Below, in pieces: positions 37,848-45,436 of a stretch of 48,629 bases of DNA. The position numbers and the translations under genes are program-made. The stretch's first letter is position 1. The number at the start of each line of letters is the position of its first letter. The notes under the pieces are model-generated. The model searched no databases, had not been told where the DNA came from, and worked only from the letters and a program-made list of their open reading frames with translations. Origin of the DNA: JAAYJT01 sp037446395 (GTDB lineage Bacteria > Bacteroidota > Bacteroidia > Bacteroidales > JAAYJT01); contig JBBIIP010000025.1 of NCBI GenBank assembly GCA_037446395.1, positions 1-48,629 on the forward strand, given 5' to 3'.

Positions 37848-39017
37848 TTAACCCACAGATTTTCTGGGAGTCGGACTCCAAACACCTGAATTCACTCCCC
37901 TCAAATACCTGATCATCCCAACAAGCAGAGCGAGATTCATGTTATAAAAATGCACAATCATCCGCAAAAGGGAGCAATGGATGTTAAAGATTCTTAGAAG
38001 CTGGTCGAGCAGAGGAACCAAAAACATCAACACAGATTGGGCAAGGAGGGTGGCGAAGTAGATATTGCTATCCATTGCCAATGGAATATTTAAGGTGAAC
38101 GCCAAAATCAGGAAAATCGGGCCAAACCAGCGCAACACCTTGTGCGAAAGAAATGCAAACCCAATGGGTTGCCAGGGAGGCCAAAGCAAATGAGCAAAAC
38201 GTTTCAGGTTCTGAAAATTTCCGGTTGCAATTCTTGCTTTTCGTCTAAATTCGGCTTTCGGACTATCCAGGGCCTCTTCATACACAATCGCATTCAGCTC
38301 ATTAACAGCTTGTTGTCCCGATTCTAATATTTTCATATTGACATAGAAATCATCAACAAGCGAATTGGCTGGTATCGCCGAAAAATCGTTTCTCCTGATT
38401 GCATAGCAACCGCCAAATGGTCCCATCATGGCTCCCCATACGAGGCTTTCCAGGTTTTTTATTTTTACCTCCCGCGAGATGTAGGCCTTTTCCTGATTCG
38501 AAATACCGGCGGGCTTAAGGCCTCTGTTCACCATGTTTGTATCAACCAACCCAATGGATGGGTTTTTAAAATGCCTGATAAGGTGTAGCAAAGTGTCGGG
38601 TGAGAAAATTACGTTTGCATCGGTGAGTACAAGAATCTCGCCGGTGGCCCGGCTCACAAGATCATTTACCACAGATGGCTTTCCGCGGCGAACAGGAAAG
38701 TCAAAACAGGAAATTGAAACCAACGGCTGGCCAAACTGTTTTACGACCGATGCCGTGGTGTCAGTGGAAGCATCTGACCCAACCAGAATTTCGAGTTTAC
38801 TGACAGGATAACTGCTATCGAGCACGCTCTGTATTTTTTCCCCAATTACAACTTCTTCGTTATATGCAGCAATGATAACTGAAACTGATGGCAACTCATC
38901 AAAGGCATATATATCTCGGTTTGGTTTCTTTCCAATTGCCAGAATCTTCAGCAGAACCGGATAAATGGCATAACTGAAAAGCACCAGGAATACAGATAAC
39001 CAAAAAAAAACAATCAT
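37848..39017 (-). CDS. Membrane glycosyltransferase, family 2
   Basis: An inverting GT2 glycosyltransferase. The frame extends to an ATG at 39119 inside the upstream gene; the ATG at 39017 is preferred because it lies one base after that gene's stop (TGA-T-ATG) and begins directly with a membrane helix. This gives 389 residues. The catalytic core has VSVIIAAYNEEVVIGEKIQS, VGSDASTDTT and LVLTDANVIF (Asp-x-x / nucleotide and metal binding). At least two more membrane helices follow near the C-terminus. The acceptor motif is RRKARIATGNFQ rather than a classic QxxRW. Probably acts on a lipid-linked or exported polysaccharide. Confidence 0.85.
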   Translation of the reverse strand: MIVFFWLSVFLVLFSYAIYPVLLKILAIGKKPNRDIYAFDELPSVSVIIAAYNEEVVIGEKIQSVLDSSYPVSKLEILVGSDASTDTTASVVKQFGQPLVSISCFDFPVRRGKPSVVNDLVSRATGEILVLTDANVIFSPDTLLHLIRHFKNPSIGLVDTNMVNRGLKPAGISNQEKAYISREVKIKNLESLVWGAMMGPFGGCYAIRRNDFSAIPANSLVDDFYVNMKILESGQQAVNELNAIVYEEALDSPKAEFRRKARIATGNFQNLKRFAHLLWPPWQPIGFAFLSHKVLRWFGPIFLILAFTLNIPLAMDSNIYFATLLAQSVLMFLVPLLDQLLRIFNIHCSLLRMIVHFYNMNLALLVGMIRYLRGVNSGVWSPTPRKSVG

Positions 39018-39018
39018 A

Positions 39019-40233
39019 TCAGGGAAGATGTTGGATGTAAAAGTCAGCCAGTGAGTTAATAATGGCTGAAGTGTTATAGTTTTTGTTGACAAATGCAGCA
39101 GCATTTCGCCCCATCTCAATGACCCTGTTTTTGTCGGCCATTAAAAAACGTAAAGCATCAAGAAATTCTTTTGAACTGTCGGCAATCAAAATATGCTCTG
39201 TGTGGCTGCAATCTATTCCTTCTTTGCCTATGGTGGTTGTGATAATTGCTTTCCCAAGCGCCATCCCCTCAATGATCTTAATGCGCAATCCACTTCCCGA
39301 GAGCAAAGGCACGATCATAATTGCCTTTGAACGTATAAAATCCAACGCATTGTCAACTTCTCCCAGAAATTCGATGTTAGGTTCAGACATTTTCCTGAAA
39401 TAGGGTGGTGCATTGCGACCGGCAAGATAAAATTTCAGGGCAGGAAATTCTTTATAAACCAACGGCCATACTTTTGAAAAAAACCATTTCAATCCTTCCT
39501 GGTTGGGAACCCAGTCGAGAGCACCAAGATGAAACAGTGAAGGATATTCCATGGCTTCGAAATCAAGACTATATCTATTTGACTCAATCCCCGTTGGTGC
39601 GACAAAGATTGGTATTTTACATCCAAGATTAAGATAAATGCCTGCATCGCGCTGTGTGATAGGCACGAGCACATCGTAGTTATTCACCATGGATGTTTCA
39701 AATCTTTTGATTCTTTTTGCAAGGTTTTTGAGATAATATTTTTTTAATCCGGAAGCATTGGCTGCATTGCGCTGCCATATTTCGTGCTCCACGTTTTGAG
39801 GGCGCATGCTCACCAGCGCCATTGTTTGCTTGCGGATGGTGCGTATGTATGGGCCCAAATAAGGGCCTTCAAGATGAACCACATCAAAATTTTGGGAAGT
39901 AAGCAGTTTTATGAGGGCCTCGTTATATTCAGTCGTTATGAACCGCTCAGCGTTGTAAGGGATAGAACTTAGGAAGTAATTGCGCAAGGCAGGCCCGAAT
40001 GAAATACCTGTATTCACATCAACACCTATAAATTCAACCTTTCTTTTAATATCATCAGGCAATTTGTCGAGGGCAAAATGATGCTTGGAAGTATTCATTG
40101 CCAGCATTGTAACCCTGTGCCCCAAGTTGGCAAGGCCGGTGGCGATGCTTAAGGTGGCAATGGCCCCTCCGTCATGGGGAGGATAGGGCATTTTGTTCGT
40201 GAGCATCAATATCTTGAGCAGTTTTTGCTCCAT
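39019..40233 (-). CDS. Glycosyltransferase, GT4-like
   Basis: A GT-B fold glycosyltransferase, 404 residues from the ATG at 40233 (MEQKLLKILMLTNKMPYPPH). A longer frame from 40305 would add an atypical 24-residue leader. The N-terminal domain has PPHDGGAIATLSIATGLANLGH. The nucleotide-sugar site is in FLGEVDNALDFIRSKAIMIV and PLLSGSGLRIKIIEGMALGK, where the Glu is the conserved retaining-enzyme residue. The protein resembles the sugar transferases of exopolysaccharide clusters. It is the first gene of a two-gene unit translationally coupled to the GT2 gene. Confidence 0.85.
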   Translation of the reverse strand: MEQKLLKILMLTNKMPYPPHDGGAIATLSIATGLANLGHRVTMLAMNTSKHHFALDKLPDDIKRKVEFIGVDVNTGISFGPALRNYFLSSIPYNAERFITTEYNEALIKLLTSQNFDVVHLEGPYLGPYIRTIRKQTMALVSMRPQNVEHEIWQRNAANASGLKKYYLKNLAKRIKRFETSMVNNYDVLVPITQRDAGIYLNLGCKIPIFVAPTGIESNRYSLDFEAMEYPSLFHLGALDWVPNQEGLKWFFSKVWPLVYKEFPALKFYLAGRNAPPYFRKMSEPNIEFLGEVDNALDFIRSKAIMIVPLLSGSGLRIKIIEGMALGKAIITTTIGKEGIDCSHTEHILIADSSKEFLDALRFLMADKNRVIEMGRNAAAFVNKNYNTSAIINSLADFYIQHLP

Positions 40234-40519
40234 ATAGCTGTTTCTTACGTTTTGCAAACTTAGGCATATGAAACGTAATCTGCAAAATGTGTATTGATAT
40301 GCCAATAATTTTGTTGAAAAGTAGTTTTGTATGAGTGAGGTTATGTTTCATCTCACACGGATTGCGCTGACTAGTAAACAGAAATCAAAGTAAAACTTAA
40401 ATTGTTTTTTCATGCTATCCGGAAAGTACAGCAGAGGTGCGAAAAACGCATTACCCGGATTGAAAAGGAGTTGATTCAGGCCAAATGTTAAAAGTTTTAC
40501 TCTTTAGGCACTCGCCACA
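40234..40519. other. Divergent intergenic region, GT4 side
   Basis: A non-coding stretch between the divergently transcribed glycosyltransferase and aminomutase genes. No gene, RNA or repeat was recognised. The promoter of the glycosyltransferase pair must lie here, but none was clear. Confidence 0.45.
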
Positions 40520-40549
40520 TTTGTCATCAATACATATTTAGTATCTTCG
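40520..40549 (+). promoter_or_regulatory. Bacteroidetes-type promoter of the aminomutase cluster
   Basis: TTTG at 40520-40523, 18 nt, then TATCTTCG at 40542-40549, a near-consensus TTTG-N18-TAnnTTTG promoter. Transcription would start near 40556, leaving a leader of about 228 nt before the aminomutase start. Confidence 0.6.
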
Positions 40550-40555
40550 CACGCT

Positions 40556-40783
40556 CAATATGAATCACTAAAATTTATAGCAAAGGCAAGATTATATCCG
40601 CAATTTATACGACAACCTCAAATTATGCATCTTTTTGTTCAACCTACCGGTTAGTTAACTTTTAATAGCTCCCTGCTGTCCGACTGTATGAATAACTGGG
40701 TGTGCCTATCTATCATTTGAGCATATTCATTCCGAAAACAAGTATTAAAAACAAAAAAAGAATCTCTGGAAATACTACAAAAG
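40556..40783 (+). other. Long 5' leader of the aminomutase cluster
   Basis: About 228 nt of predicted untranslated RNA. It holds an inverted pair CTACCGG/CCGGTTAG-like stretch near 40644-40655 and an A-rich segment just before the start codon. I could not fit it to a lysine or other known riboswitch, and saw no clear terminator/antiterminator pair. Its length leaves room for regulation. Confidence 0.4.
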
Positions 40784-42343
40784 ATGGAAAAACAAAAAAT
40801 AATTACAAATTCTGACCTTGGTCTGTTGATGGACCGTTATCATTATTCCGATCAGACAAAAACAATCGTTGCAGAAGAAGATTTGCTTCCGTTGGGAATA
40901 CTCAATCGCTTGCATTCAGCCTATCCACAATATTCAGGCCTTTCAGAAAGTGCTGAGTTTCTGTTCAACAGCAAGAAGCATTATTCTGGTTTGCAGGGTT
41001 TTAGAGAAATAGTCGGAGTCCTCAGCAATCATAGCATTGAAATTGGCTACCTGCAGGAGCGCGAATTGTTTATTCAGGTGTATCGTTTCATGGCTACAAA
41101 ACACGTTCTGAACACAATAAACTGGTCGAATTTTGAAAAGGATTCAGTTTTTCAGCTGGTGTTTCCCCAGCCGGGCATGATGCGGCCAGATGTAACGGCG
41201 GCTTATCTGAGCGCAAAATCGCAACTCGAAAAACAAAAAATCATCAACGATTACATAAAGGAAACCAATCCACACGATGGCAAACAGCAACTGAATAAGC
41301 CTGCATTCATCAACGACGACGGGGAACTTGAAATCATCGAAGGCAGCCAGCATAAGTATCCCCAGTGCAAACTTGTTTTTGATGTTCAAACTCAAAATTG
41401 CTTTGCTTTTTGCAATTATTGTTTTCGTCATGCGCAGGTTCGTGGCGACGATGATATGTTTATACAAAAAGATATTCACCAGATTCATGAATACCTGAAG
41501 CAACACAAAGAAGTAACCGACCTGCTCATTACGGGAGGAGATGCCGGGATGATGAAAGCCGATCGCTTTGAAGAATATATCACCCCGATAATCAGCAATG
41601 CCGAACTGGGACATATTAAAACTATCCGCCTCGGCACCAGGGTGCTCACGTATCATCCGGAAATGATAATCAGCAAAGAATATGATAAAATGTTATCGTT
41701 GTTCAAGAAACTTTATGACAACGGGATACAATTGGTTTTTATGTCGCATTTTTCGACGCCACGAGAACTCTTAAATCCAAGCACCATCGCAGCCATAAGA
41801 AGGCTCAAAGCCCATGGAGCCAATGTGAAAAGCCAAAGCCCGATTATGAACCATATCAGTCTATTCACCGATGAAAATGGCAATGTTGATATTGACCGTT
41901 CGGCGCAAAACTGGATAGACCTCGGTAACCTTTTTGCCATGCTGGGTGTCGGATTTCATTCAATGTACTGTGCCAGGCCTACCGGAGAGCATCATTATTT
42001 CACGCAACCACTGGCGCAAATAAATAAGATTTTTAGCAAAGTTTATCGCACCCTGGCATCGCTCAGCAGGCCTTCGCGTTATATCACCATGACTTCATCG
42101 GCAGGTAAAATTTCTATGCTCGGAACTTTGGAACTTAACGGAGAATCGCTTTTTGTATTGAAATTTAACGAAGGCAGGAACATGGAATGGATGGATAAAG
42201 TGTTTTTGGCAAAGTTCGATGAAAACGAAAATACAATAGCCAAATTGAAACCATATGGAGCAGAAAAACACTTCTATGAAGATGAACTCATTGAAATCGA
42301 ACAAAAATTGCACGAATCAATTGAGTTCGGCAGAAGAAAATAA
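40784..42343 (+). CDS. KamA-like radical SAM 2,3-aminomutase, probably for an acidic amino acid
   Basis: A 519-residue PLP-dependent radical SAM enzyme of the lysine 2,3-aminomutase family, which moves the alpha-amino group to the beta carbon. The [4Fe-4S] motif is Cys206-x3-Cys210-x2-Cys213, the SAM motif GGDA is at 251-254, and the PLP lysine is Lys442 in SSAGK. Arg215 matches the Arg134 that binds substrate carboxylate in Clostridium subterminale KamA. From Arg398 to Lys442 the alignment with KamA (Asp293 to Lys337) needs no gap. It puts Arg398 at Asp293 and Thr435 at Asp330, the two residues that hold the lysine side-chain amine. The C-terminal zinc-binding cysteines are absent and there is an N-terminal extension of about 80 residues. 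Lysine is thus an unlikely substrate; glutamate or 2-aminoadipate fit better. First gene of the catabolic cluster. Confidence 0.85.
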   Translation: MEKQKIITNSDLGLLMDRYHYSDQTKTIVAEEDLLPLGILNRLHSAYPQYSGLSESAEFLFNSKKHYSGLQGFREIVGVLSNHSIEIGYLQERELFIQVYRFMATKHVLNTINWSNFEKDSVFQLVFPQPGMMRPDVTAAYLSAKSQLEKQKIINDYIKETNPHDGKQQLNKPAFINDDGELEIIEGSQHKYPQCKLVFDVQTQNCFAFCNYCFRHAQVRGDDDMFIQKDIHQIHEYLKQHKEVTDLLITGGDAGMMKADRFEEYITPIISNAELGHIKTIRLGTRVLTYHPEMIISKEYDKMLSLFKKLYDNGIQLVFMSHFSTPRELLNPSTIAAIRRLKAHGANVKSQSPIMNHISLFTDENGNVDIDRSAQNWIDLGNLFAMLGVGFHSMYCARPTGEHHYFTQPLAQINKIFSKVYRTLASLSRPSRYITMTSSAGKISMLGTLELNGESLFVLKFNEGRNMEWMDKVFLAKFDENENTIAKLKPYGAEKHFYEDELIEIEQKLHESIEFGRRK

Positions 42344-42362
42344 AACATTTTAAATCTCACTC

Positions 42363-43073
42363 ATGATAAATAAGGTAGTAGAGACTTTACCAGAGGCTGT
42401 TGCCGACATCTTCGACGGCGCCACCGTAATGATTGGTGGCTTCGGAGAAGCCGGAAGCCCCATCGAACTCATCCATGCTTTGATTGATAAAGGAACACGC
42501 AACCTCACAGTAGTGAGCAACAATGCAGGCAGCGGACTGATTGGTCTGGCTGCGCTGATCAATAACCGAAGGGTTAAAAAAATAATCTGTTCCTTTCCAA
42601 AAACAGTCAATTCGACTGTCTTTCCGGAACTATACCGCAATGGGGAGATCGAGCTCGAACTGGTACCACAAGGCACCCTGGCCGAACGAATCAGGGCAGG
42701 AGGAGCCGGAATTCCGGCGTTTTATACGGCAACTTCTGCAAACACCCCGTTGAGCGAAGGAAAAGAAATCCGGACAATCAACAATAAAAACTACGTTCTC
42801 GAATATGCAATCAAGGCAGACTTTTCTTTGGTTAAATGCAAATTTGCCGACAGGTATGGAAACCTTGTTTACAACAAAACTGCACGCAATTTCAGTCCAG
42901 TCATGTGCATGGCTGCCCGCACCACTATCGTTCAGGCCCGTCAGGTTGTCGAGCCAGGGACACTCGACCCGGAAGCCATCGTAACACCCGGAATCTTTGT
43001 GCAACGAGTAGTCGAAGTTGATAACCCGATTGATGAATCTCATTATATTAAAGAAAATAGAAGTTACCCATGA
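42363..43073 (+). CDS. 3-oxoacid (3-oxoadipate-type) CoA-transferase, subunit A
   Basis: A 236-residue alpha subunit of a family I CoA-transferase, which moves CoA from succinyl-CoA or acetyl-CoA to a 3-oxoacid. The glycine-rich MIGGFGEAGSPIELIHAL (residues 23-40) is the CoA-site motif. Segments such as SNNAGSGLIGLAALINNRRV and the CSFP stretch with VFPELYRNGEIELELVPQG resemble PcaI (3-oxoadipate). Others (AGGAGIPAFYTATS) resemble ScoA/AtoD (acetoacetate). Starts 19 nt after the aminomutase and overlaps subunit B by 4 nt (ATGA), so expression is coupled. Exact substrate is inferred. Confidence 0.92.
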   Translation: MINKVVETLPEAVADIFDGATVMIGGFGEAGSPIELIHALIDKGTRNLTVVSNNAGSGLIGLAALINNRRVKKIICSFPKTVNSTVFPELYRNGEIELELVPQGTLAERIRAGGAGIPAFYTATSANTPLSEGKEIRTINNKNYVLEYAIKADFSLVKCKFADRYGNLVYNKTARNFSPVMCMAARTTIVQARQVVEPGTLDPEAIVTPGIFVQRVVEVDNPIDESHYIKENRSYP

Positions 43074-43723
43074 CAACGAAAGAAGTGATTGGCTGGAGCC
43101 GCGATCAGATGGCACAAAAAGTTGCCCTGGATATCCCTAATGGGTCTTATGTGAATTTAGGTATCGGCATTCCAGAACTGGTTGCCACATTTGTTCCCCA
43201 AGGGCGTGAAGTAATTTACCACACAGAAAATGGCCTGCTGGGAATGGGTCCGGCCCCTGGACCAGGTGAAGAAGATCGTGAATTGATAAATGCGGGAAAA
43301 AAACTGGTGACAGCAATACCGGGAGCCTGTTATTTTCATCATGCCGACAGTTTTGCCATGATACGGGGAGGGCATATAGATATATGCGTATTGGGAGCCA
43401 TGCAGGTATCCGAAACAGGCGATCTGGCTAACTGGTCAACCGGCGAGCCTAATGATATTCCTGCAGTGGGGGGTGCAATGGATTTGGTAGAAGGCGTTAA
43501 AACCATATTCGTGATTACCCAGCACACCACCAAGGAAGGCACCCCTAAAATTGTGAAAACATGCACCTATCCCCTCACCGGAAAAGGAGTCGTTAACAGG
43601 ATTTATACTGATTTGGCAATAATTGATGTCACTACTAATGGATTGATGGTCAGGGAGCTTGCCCCGGGTGTAACGCAAGAATTGCTGCAACAAAAGACAG
43701 GTGTTGAACTGAACTTCTCCTAA
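43070..43723 (+). CDS. 3-oxoacid (3-oxoadipate-type) CoA-transferase, subunit B
   Basis: The 217-residue beta subunit carrying the catalytic glutamate, Glu53 in HTENGLLGMGPAPGPGEED, which forms the CoA thioester intermediate. FHHADSFAMIRGGHIDICVL and GDLANWSTG followed by IPAVGGAMDL are closer to PcaJ (3-oxoadipate CoA-transferase) than to ScoB, where the first stretch usually reads FDSAESF. Length is normal. It overlaps subunit A by 4 nt and is followed after 75 nt by the aminotransferase. No pca or cat aromatic-degradation genes are in the window, so its 3-oxoacid probably comes from the neighbouring aminotransferase. Confidence 0.92.
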   Translation: MTTKEVIGWSRDQMAQKVALDIPNGSYVNLGIGIPELVATFVPQGREVIYHTENGLLGMGPAPGPGEEDRELINAGKKLVTAIPGACYFHHADSFAMIRGGHIDICVLGAMQVSETGDLANWSTGEPNDIPAVGGAMDLVEGVKTIFVITQHTTKEGTPKIVKTCTYPLTGKGVVNRIYTDLAIIDVTTNGLMVRELAPGVTQELLQQKTGVELNFS

Positions 43724-43798
43724 TCAATTGACTACCCTGCTGAAAAACACATTTGAAAGCCAAAAACTTGTCGTTACCTAGAAACTTATCCTGCAAAT

Positions 43799-45148
43799 AT
43801 GTCCAATACTGATCCATTGAACCAGAAATCGAGAGAAGAAGAACTATTCGCCCAAGCCTGCGAAGTGCTCCCAGGTGGCATCAGCCGCAATGTTGTTTTT
43901 CGCAAACCACATCCCTATTATGCAGCCAGTGCGTCAGGGTGCTACGTAACTGATGTAAATGGAGTTCAGCGCATTGATTTTGCAAACAACATGGCCTCCC
44001 TGATACATGGGCATGCCCATCCAGCAATCATGGAGGCTGTAATTGGGCAACTAAAAAAAGGCACCGCATATACTTTAGCAACTGAAGCTGAGATACGCCT
44101 TGCACAGCTACTGTGCAGCCGCGTGAAAGCATTTGAAAGAGTGCGTTTTGTTAACTCCGGAACCGAGGCGGTGATGGCAATGATCAAAACCTCCCGCGCA
44201 TTCACCGGCCGGCCAAAAATAGCCAAAGCAGAAGGAGCATATCACGGAAGCTATGACTTTGCCGAAGTAAGCCAGGCATCAAATCCTTCAAATTGGGGTA
44301 GCGATGATTGCCCAAACAGCATTCCCCTTGTCAGCGGAACGCCACGGGGGGTTTTAGATGATGTGGTTGTGTTTCCGTTCAACAATATCGAAAAAACAAT
44401 TGCAATTCTCGACAAACACCGACATGAGCTGGCTTGTGTCTTGATTGACCCTGTTCCCCACCGCATTGGGCTGATTCAGGCAACGCAAGAATTTGTCGAA
44501 GCCATCAGTGTGTGGACGCGAAAGCATGGAGTGTTGCTGGCTTTTGATGAAGTAATTACATTTCGTGTTGGCTATGGGGGAGCTCAACAAAACTATCCTG
44601 TCATCCCTGATCTAACATCATTGGGGAAAATAATCGGCGGTGGTTTTCCGGTGGGTGCCCTGGCTGGCCGTGCTGAAATTATGAAAGTAATGGACCCTCG
44701 CGAAAGCAAATTGCTTTTCCCATTGTCCGGAACTTTCTCGGCTAACCCGATTACCACCACCGCCGGCAGGGTTGCCATGGAACTCTATGATGAAGTAGCA
44801 GTCTTAAAACTCAATTCATTAGCCCAAAAAGCCATAGGCCAGATTCTGGAAGCAGCAAAAATTGCCGATGTGCCTTGTTCAATCACCGGTGCAGGTTCGA
44901 TGTTCAGGGTTCATATAAAAAAAAATCCCCCAACCACATACCGCGATGCCTATGAAACCAAAGAGGTCGGTGCGCTAATGAATGCTTTGATCACCCATCT
45001 TTATAATCAAAAAGTAATTTTAACAAACACCTGCTCATGTATGTTTTCGACCGCCCTGACACAAAGGGAAGTTGATGTTTTGGCCGAGGCTTTTCTGAGT
45101 GGGTTCAGGCTGTTAAAACCTGAGGTTGACAAGCTGAGTGACCTGTAG
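43799..45148 (+). CDS. Class III aminotransferase, probable beta-amino-acid:2-oxoacid transaminase
   Basis: A 449-residue PLP-dependent fold type I enzyme that automatic methods would call glutamate-1-semialdehyde aminomutase (HemL-like). The PLP lysine is Lys277 (SLGKIIGGGFPVGALAG), the cofactor aspartate Asp250 (LLAFDEVITFR), and NSGTEAVMAMIKTSR is at 119-133. The N-terminal LPGGISRNVVF has Arg30 where Variovorax paradoxus beta-phenylalanine aminotransferase has its carboxylate-binding Arg41 (PGANSRSVLF). HemL proteins have PGGVNSPVRAF there. This places it with beta-amino-acid transaminases, whose product is a beta-keto acid, exactly what the CoA-transferase needs. Residue 217 region DPVPHRIGL departs from the common EP motif. 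Comparison is from memory. Confidence 0.85.
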   Translation: MSNTDPLNQKSREEELFAQACEVLPGGISRNVVFRKPHPYYAASASGCYVTDVNGVQRIDFANNMASLIHGHAHPAIMEAVIGQLKKGTAYTLATEAEIRLAQLLCSRVKAFERVRFVNSGTEAVMAMIKTSRAFTGRPKIAKAEGAYHGSYDFAEVSQASNPSNWGSDDCPNSIPLVSGTPRGVLDDVVVFPFNNIEKTIAILDKHRHELACVLIDPVPHRIGLIQATQEFVEAISVWTRKHGVLLAFDEVITFRVGYGGAQQNYPVIPDLTSLGKIIGGGFPVGALAGRAEIMKVMDPRESKLLFPLSGTFSANPITTTAGRVAMELYDEVAVLKLNSLAQKAIGQILEAAKIADVPCSITGAGSMFRVHIKKNPPTTYRDAYETKEVGALMNALITHLYNQKVILTNTCSCMFSTALTQREVDVLAEAFLSGFRLLKPEVDKLSDL

Positions 45149-45247
45149 AAAAGAGACACCTTAGAAATCAAGCTATCCGGTTGCCGCACATCAAAAATCA
45201 ATATAAATTCAATAAGGGTGCTGGCAGCATCGAAATATATTTACCGA

Positions 45248-45255
45248 TAGATTTG
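45248..45255 (+). promoter_or_regulatory. Putative -7 box (TAGATTTG) upstream of the thiolase
   Basis: A perfect TAnnTTTG match in the 288-nt gap before the thiolase gene, 181 nt before its start codon. No TTTG at the proper distance was found. The thiolase may have its own promoter or be read through from the cluster. Confidence 0.3.
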
Positions 45256-45436
45256 TGTTGAAAATTGATAATAAGCGAATTTGAATAATAAATTATCCAA
45301 AAAAAATCAATTCACTGAGCCAATCGTAGCGTGTTCATCAAGTTGATCGAAGCCTTGCGGTAAAATTCCTCTGTTCTCATTCTGAAAAATTTTATAAAAC
45401 ACCTAAATGATTTCAATAACTTAAAGAAACAGCCAT

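Noticed and set aside
40556..40783. Lysine riboswitch in the leader of the aminomutase cluster
   Set aside because: The conserved five-helix core could not be fitted to the sequence.
41144..41656. 170-aa antisense open frame inside the aminomutase gene
   Set aside because: It is opposite a well-conserved enzyme and shows no family motif; the same holds for long antisense frames at 14931-15428, 28040-28552 and 36619-37122.
40784..42343. Simple annotation as lysine 2,3-aminomutase of the classical lysine fermentation pathway
   Set aside because: The lysine side-chain aspartates are replaced by Arg and Thr, and no kamDE, kdd, kce or kal genes accompany it.
43799..45148. hemL, glutamate-1-semialdehyde 2,1-aminomutase
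   Set aside because: The N-terminal substrate-binding motif differs from HemL, matches beta-amino-acid transaminases, and no tetrapyrrole genes are nearby.
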